Shown here piece after piece: positions 30,085 through 40,030 of a stretch of 64,000 bases of DNA. The notes under the pieces are model-generated. The model was not told the origin of the DNA. It made no database searches and was given only the letters and a program-made list of their open reading frames with translations. Location: positions 1 to 64,000 of the forward strand of contig NZ_JAVMIP010000016.1 in assembly GCF_031729055.1 (NCBI RefSeq), given 5' to 3'. Origin of the DNA: Pseudocalidococcus azoricus BACA0444 (GTDB lineage Bacteria; Cyanobacteriota; Cyanobacteriia; Thermosynechococcales; Thermosynechococcaceae). A program made the translations under genes and the position numbers. Within the stretch, counting starts at the first letter, position 1. Each line of letters begins with the position of its first letter.

Positions 30085-30561
30085 TTATAACTGCATTCCA
30101 GCCGCCAAGGCCAACGCCAACGCATCGGCTGCATCATCGGGACGGGGAAGTTTTTCCAAGTTTAACTCCCGTTGGACGGCGGCTTGGACATCTTGCTTCG
30201 TGGCTCTGCCATATCCGGTCAGGGCTTGTTTTACTTGGGGTGGAGAGAATTCAACAATCGGAACCTGGGCCTGGGTAATGGCGAGCAAAATCACGCCCCG
30301 GGCCTGGGCGACTTGGATCGTATTCCCCATTTTATAGAAGAATAATTTCTCGATAGAAATTAAGGTTGGCTGGGTTTGACGAATAAGGGTGGTTAAGTCG
30401 CAGTAAATCATTTCAAGACGGCTACCTAGTTCGGTCTTGGCGGGCGTTTGAATCACTCCAAAGTCAATCATGCGGAGTTCTGCGGAATCATCCCATTGAA
30501 TACAGCCATAGCCGATGGTGGCCAGGCCAGGGTCTAAACCAAGAATGCGAGGCAGAGGCAA
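30085..30561 (-). CDS. ruvC: crossover junction endodeoxyribonuclease RuvC
   Basis: 158 residues. Catalytic acidic residues are visible in [13 protein letters not shown] (first Asp), [10 protein letters not shown] (Glu) and [13 protein letters not shown] (last Asp pair). It cuts Holliday junctions in recombination. The stop lies ten bases from the psbY stop; the two genes converge. Confidence 0.96.
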   Translation of the reverse strand: MPLPRILGLDPGLATIGYGCIQWDDSAELRMIDFGVIQTPAKTELGSRLEMIYCDLTTLIRQTQPTLISIEKLFFYKMGNTIQVAQARGVILLAITQAQVPIVEFSPPQVKQALTGYGRATKQDVQAAVQRELNLEKLPRPDDAADALALALAAGMQL

Positions 30562-30629
30562 GGGTCGTTACAATGAGACAATAATGCTAACTTATTCAGA
30601 ATAATCGGTTTAAGAACTGTCCCGCGGGC

Positions 30630-31202
30630 ATGATGATTCCTAGTTTTATTCCTCACTTGGCCTGGTTAGATGCTGCTTGGGATGGAATTTTTTCCACTCA
30701 GGGGGTGATGATTCTCCTCTTAACCCTTTACGGTGGGGCGATGTGGGTATTTCTTTCCAGCGCGCCTAAGGTTTATACCCTGATGGTCTCGGACTTAGAA
30801 CAGGCCCGCAAGTTTTACGAAGAGGAATTACGTCTATCGGTGGCGGATGTTCCCCTGCACTATTACTACAACTATGAACAAACCCTAGGCGTTGCTTCTC
30901 TCGATCCCCTCTACATTCCTTCTGCCATTAGCTACAACCAAAATCAGCCGCCCCGGCCCAGTGATGGCCTGTGGTATCAACTCAAGAAAAATACCCAGTT
31001 ACACATCATCAGTGGGGCCAACTACGGCGAAAAAAGTCGGCAGCGCCATGTTTGTTTTGATCGGGAATGTCTCAAACAACTCCTGAAGCGAGTCCAGACT
31101 TACCACATTCGCTATAAACTCCGGCGGGAAGAACCCCTCAACTTTCTGGTCAAGGACTATACCGGACAGGTGATTGAATTGGCGGAGATTTCCCCGAAGT
31201 GA
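30630..31202 (+). CDS. glyoxalase-fold (VOC-like) membrane-anchored protein
   Basis: 190 residues. An N-terminal transmembrane helix (about 25-45, GVMILLLTLYGGAMWVFL) is followed by a VOC-type unit beginning KVYTLMVSDLEQARKFYEEELRL and ending VKDYTGQVIELAEI. That pattern resembles glyoxalase/bleomycin-resistance folds, but the metal ligands are not clear. A conserved cyanobacterial unknown in my judgement. Its stop overlaps the GTG of murQ. Confidence 0.7.
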   Translation: MMIPSFIPHLAWLDAAWDGIFSTQGVMILLLTLYGGAMWVFLSSAPKVYTLMVSDLEQARKFYEEELRLSVADVPLHYYYNYEQTLGVASLDPLYIPSAISYNQNQPPRPSDGLWYQLKKNTQLHIISGANYGEKSRQRHVCFDRECLKQLLKRVQTYHIRYKLRREEPLNFLVKDYTGQVIELAEISPK

Positions 31203-32146
31203 CCTCAGACTACTCTTTAGACCTAAGTCAAATTCAACCCCGTGGGCATTTACTCACGGAACAGGCCAATCCTGCCAGCCAAAATTTGGATCAGTTGTCG
31301 CCCCTGGAGTTCGTTGACCTCTTTAACCAAGAAGATCAAAAGGTTTTAGCCGCCATCGCCCAGGCCAGAGAAGTCATTGCCCAGGCCATCACCGCAACAG
31401 CCAATCGCTTACGGCAAGGGGGACGACTGTTTTATATTGGGGCCGGAACCAGTGGTCGTTTGGGCGTGTTAGATGCGGCTGAATGTCCCCCCACGTTTTG
31501 CAGTCCGCCGGAGATGGTGCAGGGAATTTTGGCGGGTGGGACGGCGGCGTTGATCAAGAGTTCCGAAGCCTTGGAAGATCGGGCTAGGGATGGGGCCGCA
31601 GCCATAGATGAGCATCACATTGGCCCCCGAGATGTTGTGGTTGGAATTACGGCCGGGGGAACAACTCCCTATGTTCAAGGCGCAATTACGGCGGCCAATA
31701 CCCAAAGTGCCCTGACAATTTTCCTGGCCTGTGTCCCCCAATCCCAAGTCTCTACGGATGCCGCCATTGATATTCGCCTCTTAGTTGGCCCAGAACTACT
31801 CACCGGATCAACGCGCCTCAAAGCCGGAACTGTGACCAAAATGGTCTTGAATATGCTCTCCACGGGGGTGATGGTGCAACTGGGGAAAGTCTATGGCAAT
31901 CGGATGGTGGATGTTTCTGTCACCAATAGCAAACTTTTTGACCGGGCCGTGCGCATCATTACGGACTTAACCGGGTTAGAGCGGGAATCAGCGGCAGAAC
32001 TCCTGCGCAAAAGTGATCAACGGGTTAAAGTAGCCCTGTTAATGCACTGGACAAATTTAGACCGAGAGGCAACCCAGGCCCTGCTCGATCACCACCATGG
32101 CCAACTCCGCCCGGCCCTGAATGCCTTTCAAGTCAGCCAGTCTTAA
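31199..32146 (+). CDS. murQ: N-acetylmuramic acid 6-phosphate etherase
   Basis: 315 residues. The SIS domain carries YIGAGTSGRLGVLDAAECPPTF and the GITAGGTTPYV segment; ALEDRARDGA and NRMVDVSVTNSKL are also MurQ-specific. It converts MurNAc 6-phosphate to GlcNAc 6-phosphate during cell-wall recycling. It starts with GTG, overlapping the previous stop by GTGA, and trmJ follows six bases later, so these form one transcription unit. Confidence 0.95.
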   Translation: MTSDYSLDLSQIQPRGHLLTEQANPASQNLDQLSPLEFVDLFNQEDQKVLAAIAQAREVIAQAITATANRLRQGGRLFYIGAGTSGRLGVLDAAECPPTFCSPPEMVQGILAGGTAALIKSSEALEDRARDGAAAIDEHHIGPRDVVVGITAGGTTPYVQGAITAANTQSALTIFLACVPQSQVSTDAAIDIRLLVGPELLTGSTRLKAGTVTKMVLNMLSTGVMVQLGKVYGNRMVDVSVTNSKLFDRAVRIITDLTGLERESAAELLRKSDQRVKVALLMHWTNLDREATQALLDHHHGQLRPALNAFQVSQS

Positions 32147-32152
32147 AGTTTC

Positions 32153-32893
32153 ATGTCTCCTTTAGGTCAAATTAAGATTGTCTTGGTTGAACCGGCTGGG
32201 GCCTTGAATGTGGGGTCTGTGGCCCGAGTAATGAAAAACATGGGCCTGGGGCAGTTGGTCTTGGTTAATCCCCGTTGTGATCCCTTGGGAGAGCAGGCTC
32301 GCTTAATGGCGGTTCATGGGGCTGAAATTCTAGAAACGGCCCAGATTGTCGAAGATTTACCCACTGCTCTCATCGGTTGTTCCCAGATTATGGCTACGGT
32401 GGGGCGAGATCTGGATACGGACATTCCTCTGGAGACCCCCCGCCAAGCCTTGCCGGATCTTCTCCGTTGTCCAGCCGCGATTATATTTGGGCGCGAGGAT
32501 CATGGCCTCACCAATCAAGAAGTAATGCTGGCTCAACGTCTGATCCAAATTCCCACGAGTTCAACCTACCCATCCTTGAATCTAGCCCAGGCCGTGGGCG
32601 TATGTTGTTATGAGTTATGGCAAGCTCAGGCAGACCAGTCGGCACTTGGACGTGAGCAGTCGGGCCAATCACCTTCAACGGCTTCCTTTGAGGACTTAGA
32701 GGGATTTTATGGCCATTGGCAATCACTCCTGCTGAAAATCGGTTATCTTTATCCCCATACTGCCCCTAGTCGGATGGCAAAATTACGGGGCCTGGTCAAC
32801 CGGAGCCAACCCACGGCAGCAGAAATTGCCCTCTTGCGGGGGATGTTGCGACAAGTTTCCTGGGCCATTGAGCACCTGCCAAGCCAGCGTTAA
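32153..32893 (+). CDS. trmJ: tRNA (cytidine/uridine-2'-O-)-methyltransferase TrmJ-like
   Basis: 246 residues of the SPOUT class. IKIVLVEPAGALNVGSVARVMKNMG is the N-terminal motif, FGREDHGLTN and PSLNLAQAVGVCCYEL form the knotted SAM-binding site. The C-terminal extension is helical, as in TrmJ, which methylates the 2'-OH at tRNA position 32. Part of the murQ transcription unit. Confidence 0.9.
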   Translation: MSPLGQIKIVLVEPAGALNVGSVARVMKNMGLGQLVLVNPRCDPLGEQARLMAVHGAEILETAQIVEDLPTALIGCSQIMATVGRDLDTDIPLETPRQALPDLLRCPAAIIFGREDHGLTNQEVMLAQRLIQIPTSSTYPSLNLAQAVGVCCYELWQAQADQSALGREQSGQSPSTASFEDLEGFYGHWQSLLLKIGYLYPHTAPSRMAKLRGLVNRSQPTAAEIALLRGMLRQVSWAIEHLPSQR

Positions 32894-32939
32894 GACCCTT
32901 AATGTTCATTTCTTGTGTGGAGAGTCAAGGTAACACTAC

Positions 32940-34133
32940 ATGGCCAAACCGTCCCCTCGCCAGAATCGTCGTTTCCAACAGGCCAAAGTCCGTCAATCTC
33001 CTGCTTCTCCCCGTCCCCCCCTGTCTGCTACAACGACTCAAGCGCACCCCAAATCTACCCGCCCCCCCCAAAACAAGATAAAATCTCGGCCCAAAAGCAA
33101 CATTGTTAGTTTTCCGACTAAACACATCCAGGCCCCAAGTCCAGCCGACACCCCCCGCAAACCGCAAACCCTTTGGAGCTTAATCTTAAAATTCGGAATT
33201 GTGGCCACTGCGTTGACGGCTATGGCTGGAACTGGACTCTCGGTTCTAAAACCAGAACTCAAGGCCCAAACCGAAACCACTCCAGCGGCATTAGCTCAGT
33301 TAGATCTTCCCGAATTGTCCCCATTACCCCCGGAAAAACCCTTGACCCAGGTGGAGAAAACGATCCAGAACTGGTTTGCCGGTAAAAAACAACTCCAAGG
33401 TGGGGCCTATTTCTTGAACTTAACCACCGGGAACAGTGTCAATGTTGACGGAACTCAGATTGTCGCAGCGGCAAGTACGATTAAAGTCCCAGTCTTAGTC
33501 GCTCTATTCCAGGCCCTCGACCGTGGTGAAATTACCCTTGAGGAACCCTTAACCATGCGGCCGGATTTAGTTGCCGGAGAAGCAGGGACGATGCAATATC
33601 AAAAGCCAGGGACAAAATTTTCCACCCTCGAAACTGCCGAATTGATGATTTCTATCAGCGATAACACAGCCACGAATATGTTGATTGACCGCCTTGGTGG
33701 AGCCACGATCTTGAATGATCAATTTGTCCAATGGGGCCTGGAGCATACGGTCATTCATAACCCTTTACCCGATATGGAAGGCACAAATACCACTACCCCC
33801 AAAGACCTTGCGATTCTGATGGCCCGGATTGCCCAAGGGGATTTAGTTTCCACAACCAGCCGCGAAAAACTCCTGGGGATTATGCGGACAACGGTGACGA
33901 ATACGCTCCTTCCACAGGGCCTGGGGCCGGGTGCGAAAATTGCCCACAAAACCGGGGATATTGGCACGTTTGTCGGGGATGCTGGCCTAATTGAAATGCC
34001 CAATGGTCAACAATATGTGGCAGGGATTATGGTTAAACGTCCCTACAATGACCCCCAAGGTACAGAGCTAATTCGGCAAATTTCCCGTCTCACCTACCAG
34101 GCCTATAGTCGGGTCAACCCATCCCATCAATAA
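32940..34133 (+). CDS. class A beta-lactamase-fold serine hydrolase
   Basis: 397 residues. A basic, proline-rich N-terminus (about 1-75) precedes a membrane helix (about 83-102, LILKFGIVATALTAMAGTGL). The catalytic domain has Ser179-Thr-Ile-Lys182, Ser240-Asp-Asn242 and Lys337-Thr-Gly339, the three motifs of class A beta-lactamases and related PBPs. The omega-loop is about eight residues shorter than in TEM, and the ExxLN motif with the deacylating Glu166 is not seen (NPLPDMEGTNTTTP instead). Resistance activity is therefore doubtful; a cell-wall or PBP-like role is equally possible. It ends 78 bases before the convergent glnA. Confidence 0.82.
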   Translation: MAKPSPRQNRRFQQAKVRQSPASPRPPLSATTTQAHPKSTRPPQNKIKSRPKSNIVSFPTKHIQAPSPADTPRKPQTLWSLILKFGIVATALTAMAGTGLSVLKPELKAQTETTPAALAQLDLPELSPLPPEKPLTQVEKTIQNWFAGKKQLQGGAYFLNLTTGNSVNVDGTQIVAAASTIKVPVLVALFQALDRGEITLEEPLTMRPDLVAGEAGTMQYQKPGTKFSTLETAELMISISDNTATNMLIDRLGGATILNDQFVQWGLEHTVIHNPLPDMEGTNTTTPKDLAILMARIAQGDLVSTTSREKLLGIMRTTVTNTLLPQGLGPGAKIAHKTGDIGTFVGDAGLIEMPNGQQYVAGIMVKRPYNDPQGTELIRQISRLTYQAYSRVNPSHQ

Positions 34134-34156
34134 AAAAGGCATCCCCCTGGACACCT
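34132..34156 (-). terminator. rho-independent terminator of glnA
   Basis: On the minus strand AGGTGTCC (34156-34149) pairs with GGATGCCT (34144-34137) around AGGG, with two G-T pairs, followed by six T. It lies 55 bases past the glnA stop. Confidence 0.75.
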
Positions 34157-34211
34157 TCTAAAATTATTTTTCGATGTTTTAGTTGAGGAGATTAACTCAA
34201 ATCAACTCGCT

Positions 34212-35630
34212 TTAGCAGTCAAAGTAGAGTTCAAACTCATAGGGATGGGGAAGTTTGCTCAGGGGCTTGACTTCACCTTCCATCTTCATGGCCACCCAGT
34301 TATAGATAAAGTCTTCTGGGAAAACACCACCAGCGGTAAGGAACTCATGATCTTTTTCCAGGTTTAGCAAGGCTTCACCCAAGTTAGCTGGGGCTTTGGG
34401 GATTTTAGCTAATTCTGCTGGATCCATCTCATAGATGTCCACATCCAACGGCTCACCGGGATCAATCTGATTTTTAATCCCATCCAGGCCAGCGCAGAGC
34501 ATCGCCGAGAAGGTGAGGTAAGGATTGCTAGAGGCATCAGGACAACGGAACTCTAAGCGTTTGGCCTTGGGATTAGACCCAGACAAAGGAATCCGAATCG
34601 AAGCGGAACGATTACCAGCAGAGTAGGCCAAGTTGACAGGAGCTTCAAAGCCAGGTACCAGACGCTTGTAGGAATTAACCGTCGGGTTGGTAAAGGCCAA
34701 GAGAGACTTAGCGTGTTTAATCAAGCCACCGATAAACCAAAGGGCCGTTTGGCTTAAGCCAGCATATTTGTCGCCAGCAAAGAGGGGTTGACCGTTATTC
34801 CAAATGGACATATGGCTGTGCATCCCCGTGCCATTGTCGTCATAGATCGGTTTGGGCATGAAGGTTGCGGTTTTGCCATATTTGCGAGCGACGTTTTTGA
34901 CCACATATTTATAGGTCATCACATAGTCCGCAGCGTGAACCAAGTCAGAGAACCGAATCCCCAACTCGCACTGACCACCGGCTGCCACTTCATGGTGATG
35001 TTTTTCAATCGGAACACCACATTTAGCCATCGTCAGGAGCATTTCCGTCCGAATGTCCTGTAATCCATCAGAAGGTGAGACTGGGAAGTAACCCCGTTTT
35101 TTACCGATGGTATAACCCACACCACCTTCTTTACCGGAGTTCCAAGGGCCTTCATCGGAATCAATAAAGAAGTAGGCTTCATGGCCGGATTGCTTGTAGC
35201 GGACTTCATCAAAAATGAAGAACTCTGGCTCAGGCCCACAATAGACCTTGTCACCAACTCCAGAGGCAATTAAATAATCCACCGCTTTTTGGGCAATGGA
35301 GCGGGGATCCCGTTCATAGAGTTGCTGGGTACGAGGATCAACAATGGTACAAACCATGCTTAGGGTGGGAATTTCCATGAAAGGATCCATCCAGGCTGTG
35401 GTTGGGTCGGGGACCATCGCCATATCCGAAGCTTGAATCGACTTCCAACCCTTGATACTTGAACCGTCAAAGGCGACACCACCCGTATTCACAAAAGAAT
35501 CTTCGTCAATTAAGCTTTTGTGGAAGGTGCAGTGCTGCCAAATCCCAAACAAGTCAACAAACTTTAAGTCAATTAACTCAATATTGTTATCCTCAATGTA
35601 CTTAAGGACTTCTTGTGCGGTTTCTGCCAT
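34212..35630 (-). CDS. glnA: glutamine synthetase, type I
   Basis: 472 residues. The N-terminal beta-grasp domain has [13 protein letters not shown]; the catalytic barrel has [45 protein letters not shown] and NRSASIRIP. It makes glutamine from glutamate, ammonia and ATP, the entry to nitrogen assimilation. Its promoter has a textbook NtcA site (see 35757-35798), predicting induction under nitrogen limitation. No gifA/gifB inhibitor gene is next to it. Confidence 0.98.
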   Translation of the reverse strand: MAETAQEVLKYIEDNNIELIDLKFVDLFGIWQHCTFHKSLIDEDSFVNTGGVAFDGSSIKGWKSIQASDMAMVPDPTTAWMDPFMEIPTLSMVCTIVDPRTQQLYERDPRSIAQKAVDYLIASGVGDKVYCGPEPEFFIFDEVRYKQSGHEAYFFIDSDEGPWNSGKEGGVGYTIGKKRGYFPVSPSDGLQDIRTEMLLTMAKCGVPIEKHHHEVAAGGQCELGIRFSDLVHAADYVMTYKYVVKNVARKYGKTATFMPKPIYDDNGTGMHSHMSIWNNGQPLFAGDKYAGLSQTALWFIGGLIKHAKSLLAFTNPTVNSYKRLVPGFEAPVNLAYSAGNRSASIRIPLSGSNPKAKRLEFRCPDASSNPYLTFSAMLCAGLDGIKNQIDPGEPLDVDIYEMDPAELAKIPKAPANLGEALLNLEKDHEFLTAGGVFPEDFIYNWVAMKMEGEVKPLSKLPHPYEFELYFDC

Positions 35631-35756
35631 ATACCAGTTTTTACCTCAGAGACATTTTTACTTGGCTAGCAAAGATCATGCCTTGACTAATGCAAACATC
35701 CACACAGGCAATCCGTTTCTTTATTCAAAGCCTTTGCCAAAGCCTCCATCCCTACG

Positions 35757-35798
35757 AATCTAGGCCCAAGTGCTGAGATAAAATGTATAAATTGTTAC
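35757..35798 (-). promoter_or_regulatory. NtcA-activated promoter of glnA
   Basis: Read on the minus strand, GTA-N8-TAC (35798-35785, core GTAACAATTTATAC) is followed by exactly 22 bases and the -10 hexamer TAGATT (35762-35757), which fits TAN3T. This is the consensus class II NtcA promoter GTA-N8-TAC-N22-TAN3T. The predicted transcript start is near 35750, giving a leader of about 120 bases. Confidence 0.88.
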
Positions 35799-36237
35799 TA
35801 AACCCTGTGGCTACACCGCCTTGTATTACAGTCTTTCCTGAATGAGTCGGAGTTGGCCGGGATTAGCGGGGATCGCTGGGCTGGGGATGCTGATCACAAA
35901 TATGGAGATAAATTTAATTATTCCATGTATAGAAACTGTTCATGGATACGCAAGGTTCTGGGGTAGCGTGTCAGTTATTTGTAAAGTTTTGTCATGAATC
36001 TGGGGAATTTAAGTCGGGAGTTTTCAATCCGGCCAACCCCGCATGATAAACTAGGGGAAATTTTGATTAGCTGCAAAGTCCAGTCAGGCCTGGGTTTTAG
36101 CCACTTTAGGATAAAGATTTGATTCTTCTTGAATCACATAAGTCTTGCCCCAATTCTGGTTAAGGCTGTCCTGAATGTAGTTATTCAAGGTTAAGTTGAT
36201 TAAATTTATTTTTGACATCGTGGGAGCAACTGAATTT
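35799..36237. other. glnA-apcF divergent intergenic region
   Basis: The part upstream of the NtcA site holds the apcF promoter, which I cannot place with confidence, and a GGGAG ribosome-binding site at 36222-36226. No RNA gene or riboswitch was recognised. Confidence 0.4.
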
Positions 36238-36747
36238 ATGCGGGATGCCGTCACCACTCTGATTAAAAACTATGATTTAACCGGCCGCTACTTGGATCGG
36301 GATGCGGTAGATACCTTGCGTTCATATTTTGCTACAGGTTCTGCCCGAGTGCAGGCGGCGGGTGTAATCAACTCGGATGCGGCGGGGATTGTCAAAGAAG
36401 CAGGCTCCCGACTTTTCAACGAGTTACCAGAATTAATTCAGCCCGGTGGAAATGCTTACACCACCCGCCGTTATGCCACCTGTTTGCGGGATATGGACTA
36501 TTATCTTCGCTATGCGACCTATGCTCTAGTGGCTGGGGATGTGGATGTCTTGAATGAGCGGGTTTTGGAAGGTCTGCGGGAAACCTACAATTCCTTGGGC
36601 GTGCCCATTGGCCCCACAGTCCGAGGGATTCAGATCATGAAGGAAATTATCCAAGAACGGTTGAGCGCGGCTGGTGTGACGGTTGGTGGTTTAATTGATC
36701 AACCCTTTGACCACATGAGTCGGCAACTGAGTGAAATTAGCATTTAA
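36238..36747 (+). CDS. apcF: allophycocyanin beta-18 subunit
   Basis: 169 residues of the phycobiliprotein globin fold. The start MRDAVTTLIKNYDLTGRYLD and the chromophore Cys82 in RRYATCLRDMDYYLRYATYALVAGD identify an allophycocyanin beta-type chain; the divergence from ApcB and the isolated locus fit ApcF, which with ApcE and ApcD forms the terminal emitter of the phycobilisome core. The ATG at 36238 has a GGGAG site upstream and matches the family start; a TTG 14 codons earlier is rejected. Confidence 0.93.
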   Translation: MRDAVTTLIKNYDLTGRYLDRDAVDTLRSYFATGSARVQAAGVINSDAAGIVKEAGSRLFNELPELIQPGGNAYTTRRYATCLRDMDYYLRYATYALVAGDVDVLNERVLEGLRETYNSLGVPIGPTVRGIQIMKEIIQERLSAAGVTVGGLIDQPFDHMSRQLSEISI

Positions 36748-36835
36748 CGTTCAATCGCTGAATTATCTGAACCCTGACTTCCTAGTTTATCTGAGGGCTA
36801 CCCTGGTCTATATGGCTGGGGTTTATTTTTGCCTC

Positions 36836-37639
36836 TCAGGATACCAGGCCCAGTATCCCAACCAATATGCCAATCACGCCGCTGGCAATGGCCCCAAGGG
36901 TGGTGTAGGTTATGATGTTTTGGGTGTGGTTTGTTAAGGTATCTTCGGATTTAAGGGAGATAAAAAACTTACGTCCTTTTTGCTGGGGCTTGCCAATCAC
37001 TAATTCTCCAGTTTGATCGCTGGCTTCTCCGACAATGAGTACCTGTCTGTCCAAAGGTAAGATTGATTCCTGATAGCGATACCCTAGGGTGCGGCCTCCC
37101 CCGGAACCTACAGCAATGTCTAGGTTGAGTGAGAAGCCCCCAAAAGAGAGGCGATTACTGTTACCTTCTGGGCGAAATTCGTTCAGGACTTGGATGGTTT
37201 CAAACCCTGCGCCCTCTGGATCAATATGGACGGTTCCTTGGGCATCTTGGAGGAAAAAGGGAATGGATTGAGTGTTGCTGCTGATGGTGTCGGATCGCCG
37301 TTCTGTGCGCCATTCTGTCCGTCCTTCACTGTCTTCAGAGCGAACCCGTTCTTCATATTCCCGAATCACTTGCATGGAGTAGTACACACAGGGCATTTGC
37401 TTTAGTTCAGAGATTAAAGGATGCTCCGATTTAACGCGCCCGTAGAGCTTGACATACTCCCGTAGGCTTCCGCCCCCAATTTCCGTGGCTACATCAGCGG
37501 CAAGTTGTTGGATGCTCTGGCTGTTAACCAAGTTGGCGAGTTTCAGGCTCCGTAATCTCAGACGATAGTGGCGTTGGACAAAAAATAAAACCACGGCTGC
37601 AATCAGTAAAATCGCTGAGATAAAAAGCATAGATGTCAC
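36836..37639 (-). CDS. GIDE-domain membrane protein
   Basis: 267 residues with an N-terminal transmembrane helix (about 3-21), a central domain (about 65-235) and a C-terminal helix (about 244-265, GAIASGVIGILVGILGL). The central part (LYGRVKSEHPLISELKQMPCVYYSMQVIREYEE, then a charged loop, then RYQESILPLDRQVLIVGEAS) is the GIDE/MUL1 membrane-domain pattern found in bacteria without the RING finger. Function unknown. The end is close to the apcF end, convergent. Confidence 0.75.
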   Translation of the reverse strand: MTSMLFISAILLIAAVVLFFVQRHYRLRLRSLKLANLVNSQSIQQLAADVATEIGGGSLREYVKLYGRVKSEHPLISELKQMPCVYYSMQVIREYEERVRSEDSEGRTEWRTERRSDTISSNTQSIPFFLQDAQGTVHIDPEGAGFETIQVLNEFRPEGNSNRLSFGGFSLNLDIAVGSGGGRTLGYRYQESILPLDRQVLIVGEASDQTGELVIGKPQQKGRKFFISLKSEDTLTNHTQNIITYTTLGAIASGVIGILVGILGLVS

Positions 37640-38256
37640 GCCAAACTAGATTGAATTAGGTTTCAAGAGCTATAGCGTTACGTAGGCTGTTTGGAGAGAG
37701 TAGAACTGTCAAAAAGACTGCCCACCAAGGATTTTCTGACTTGTCTCCCTCTCACCCGAAATGAGTCACACTATATCAGGAACCATGATCACAATAGCCA
37801 TGCTATTTCATTAGACCATTCTTAGAAAAGAGAAGGCTGACTGGCCAGGCCTGGGTCTTCTATGGCGGCTTTTTTGAAGGTAAGGCTGACCATACTTTAG
37901 ATCAAAATATTCAGTCTGTTGGGAACCATCCAATAAACCTGAGATTGTGAGAATTTGAATTTTGGGCTAGGTTTTGCCATTTCCTGCTTGATCAAATCCG
38001 GCGTTGGCTGCTTCTTTCTTCCCTTATTTTATCTGTCCTCTACTAAAAGATACTATCCAAATGGCTATGTTACCCATCCAGAGTAAGAGAGCATAGAGCG
38101 ACCAGAGGGAGAGTTTCTAATGTTAGCACCAGGGGCTTGGGTTTAATCTAGTTTTTAGCGCGCGGGCGAGATGATTTGAGTTGATTGACTCCCCGCTGAT
38201 GAATCCTTTGACCAGGCCTGGTTGCAGTTAGAAAATAATGTGATAAAAACTGACCC
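37640..38256. other. gene-free intergenic region
   Basis: About 620 bases between the GIDE-type gene and the FAD monooxygenase, both on the minus strand. No ORF with coding character, tRNA, or repeat was recognised. Two copies of the GGCCTGG/CCAGGCC motif occur here in the CCAGGCCTGG form, around 37846 and 38213. Confidence 0.45.
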
Positions 38257-39447
38257 TTAGTTTTCTAGCTGGACAGGCCAAAGGCCATAACTGAGAACTT
38301 GGGCCAATAGTTGCTTCACCAAGGGCAATTTGAGCAGCAAGGGCGGCGTAACGCTTTGGCCAGGTTGGAGGGCAGGGGAGATAATTTGTTTTTGAATCAC
38401 GGCTTGGAGGGTTTGAATCAGACGCACGGGGAGAAACCGCTGTTTTTGGATGGCCGCTAAGTCTTGGGTGGTAATCTGCCCAGATTTGAGGGGTTGCGTC
38501 AGGTATTTAGCACAGGCCATCGCATCTTGAATGGCGTAGTTAATCCCCACCCCCGCTACGGGAGACATGACATGGGCCGCATCCCCAATTAAAACCAGGC
38601 CGGGGACAGACCACTGTTTTAAGTAATTAGATTCAACTGATAAGAAGGCAATATCTGACCAATGCTGTAAATCTTTGAGCCGCTCACCACCCAATTCTGG
38701 AGCCAGTTGAGTAACCACCTCATGCACTGCTGTAATGCCCTGATGTCGCAAGGCCTGGTAGCTACCCTTAGGAATTGTTAAGCCCAGTTGCCAGTGATCC
38801 AGCCGCTCTAAAACCACTAGCATTTTGCCGCCACCTGTGCGAATTTCCACGCCAATCGTCTCATCCCCAACCAGACGCGGGACTCGGAACCAGAGGACAT
38901 CCATCGGCGGAGAACTCGCGATGGGTTGCAGGCCCAATAATTGCCGGAGTTGGGAAAAACGCCCATCCGCCGCCACAGTTAACAACGCTGTAATTTCGTG
39001 CATCTCCCCGGCCTGGCGATATTTTACCCCTTGGACTTGGCCATCAAGTTGGATCAGTTCTTGCACATTAGCCCCTAATTCAAGGTGAAAGTTGGGATAG
39101 GCTTGGGCTTTTTGGATCAGAAAATCTAAGACCGTGGCCTGGGGAATCATCACCACAAAGGGAAACTGAGTTTTTAAGGTGCGGAAATTGACAATTTCTA
39201 TTGTCTGGCCTGGGGTTTGCAGGGAAAGATGATCCAGCTTGCTATGGGGATGCTGCAACAATTCTGTCGCCAGGCCCAGGTGATCCAGCAGTTCCAGGGT
39301 GGGTGGATGGAGGGTATCCCCGCGAAAATCGCGGTCAAAGTCCCGTTGCTTTTCTAGGAGCGTCACATCTATCCCTTGGCGGGCCAAAAGTAAACTAAGA
39401 ATTACCCCAGCCGGCCCACCGCCAACAATGCAGCAATCTGTTTGCAT
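38257..39447 (-). CDS. FAD-dependent oxidoreductase, UbiH/aromatic hydroxylase type
   Basis: 396 residues. The dinucleotide fold has CCIVGGGPAGVILSLLLARQG at the N-terminus, a DG-type segment VAADGRFSQLRQLLGL, and the second FAD motif LIGDAAHVMSPVAGVGINYAI. This is the PHBH-like class of flavoprotein monooxygenases (ubiquinone, plastoquinone and antibiotic hydroxylases, geranylgeranyl reductase relatives). Substrate unknown, no pathway genes adjacent. Confidence 0.85.
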   Translation of the reverse strand: MQTDCCIVGGGPAGVILSLLLARQGIDVTLLEKQRDFDRDFRGDTLHPPTLELLDHLGLATELLQHPHSKLDHLSLQTPGQTIEIVNFRTLKTQFPFVVMIPQATVLDFLIQKAQAYPNFHLELGANVQELIQLDGQVQGVKYRQAGEMHEITALLTVAADGRFSQLRQLLGLQPIASSPPMDVLWFRVPRLVGDETIGVEIRTGGGKMLVVLERLDHWQLGLTIPKGSYQALRHQGITAVHEVVTQLAPELGGERLKDLQHWSDIAFLSVESNYLKQWSVPGLVLIGDAAHVMSPVAGVGINYAIQDAMACAKYLTQPLKSGQITTQDLAAIQKQRFLPVRLIQTLQAVIQKQIISPALQPGQSVTPPLLLKLPLVKQLLAQVLSYGLWPVQLEN

Positions 39448-39541
39448 ACCGATACCAGAAGCAATAGGCAGTATACCAGCTTGATGTTAGTGAGGCAGGG
39501 TAGGACTCAGGTTTGCAGGTCGTCAGTGCAGTTAGGAGAAA

Positions 39542-40030
39542 CTACTTACTACTGGCCTGGGCAAGGAGCATTTCCTTTAATTTGGCTAATTCACCGGCCC
39601 AACGGGGATCGGGAGCAAAATCACCTGTACTGTTACTGGTAAATTCCACATCTTGACCATTGTTGTTGGCTTGGGGACGGCGATTTTTAGCCTTGTTGTT
39701 GTTGCTGGGGCGGCGATTACCACTGGGGCGAGGATTAGCAGAGGCTTCACTGGGTTGGGCAGAGTCTTCTTCCGCCTTAGGTTTGTCGTTGGCTTTCTCC
39801 AGCTTGAGGGTATTTTCCTTAAACACAAAACCATTCAATTTTTCAATCACCGTATCAGCTTGATCTTCCGTTTCCACAGTCACAAAGCCAAAGCCGCGAC
39901 ATTTGCCTGTTTTGCGATCCGTAATCAACTTGGCAGAACCAATATCGCCCACTTCTGATGTGAGTAATGAATCTAACTCTTCCCGACTGGTTTCCCGGGG
40001 CAAATTACCAACATATAAACGAATAGACAT
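39542..40030 (-). CDS. RRM-type RNA-binding protein
   Basis: 162 residues. A single RNA recognition motif (about 1-80) has RNP2 RLYVGNLP and RNP1 KCRGFGFV. The tail is rich in Asn, Arg and Pro (GNRRPSNNNKAKNRRPQANNN) and ends in a short helix. It is like cyanobacterial Rbp proteins, many of which are cold-induced or bind photosynthesis mRNAs. A strong GGAGG ribosome-binding site precedes the ATG, after an unusually long gene-free leader. Confidence 0.93.
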   Translation of the reverse strand: MSIRLYVGNLPRETSREELDSLLTSEVGDIGSAKLITDRKTGKCRGFGFVTVETEDQADTVIEKLNGFVFKENTLKLEKANDKPKAEEDSAQPSEASANPRPSGNRRPSNNNKAKNRRPQANNNGQDVEFTSNSTGDFAPDPRWAGELAKLKEMLLAQASSK

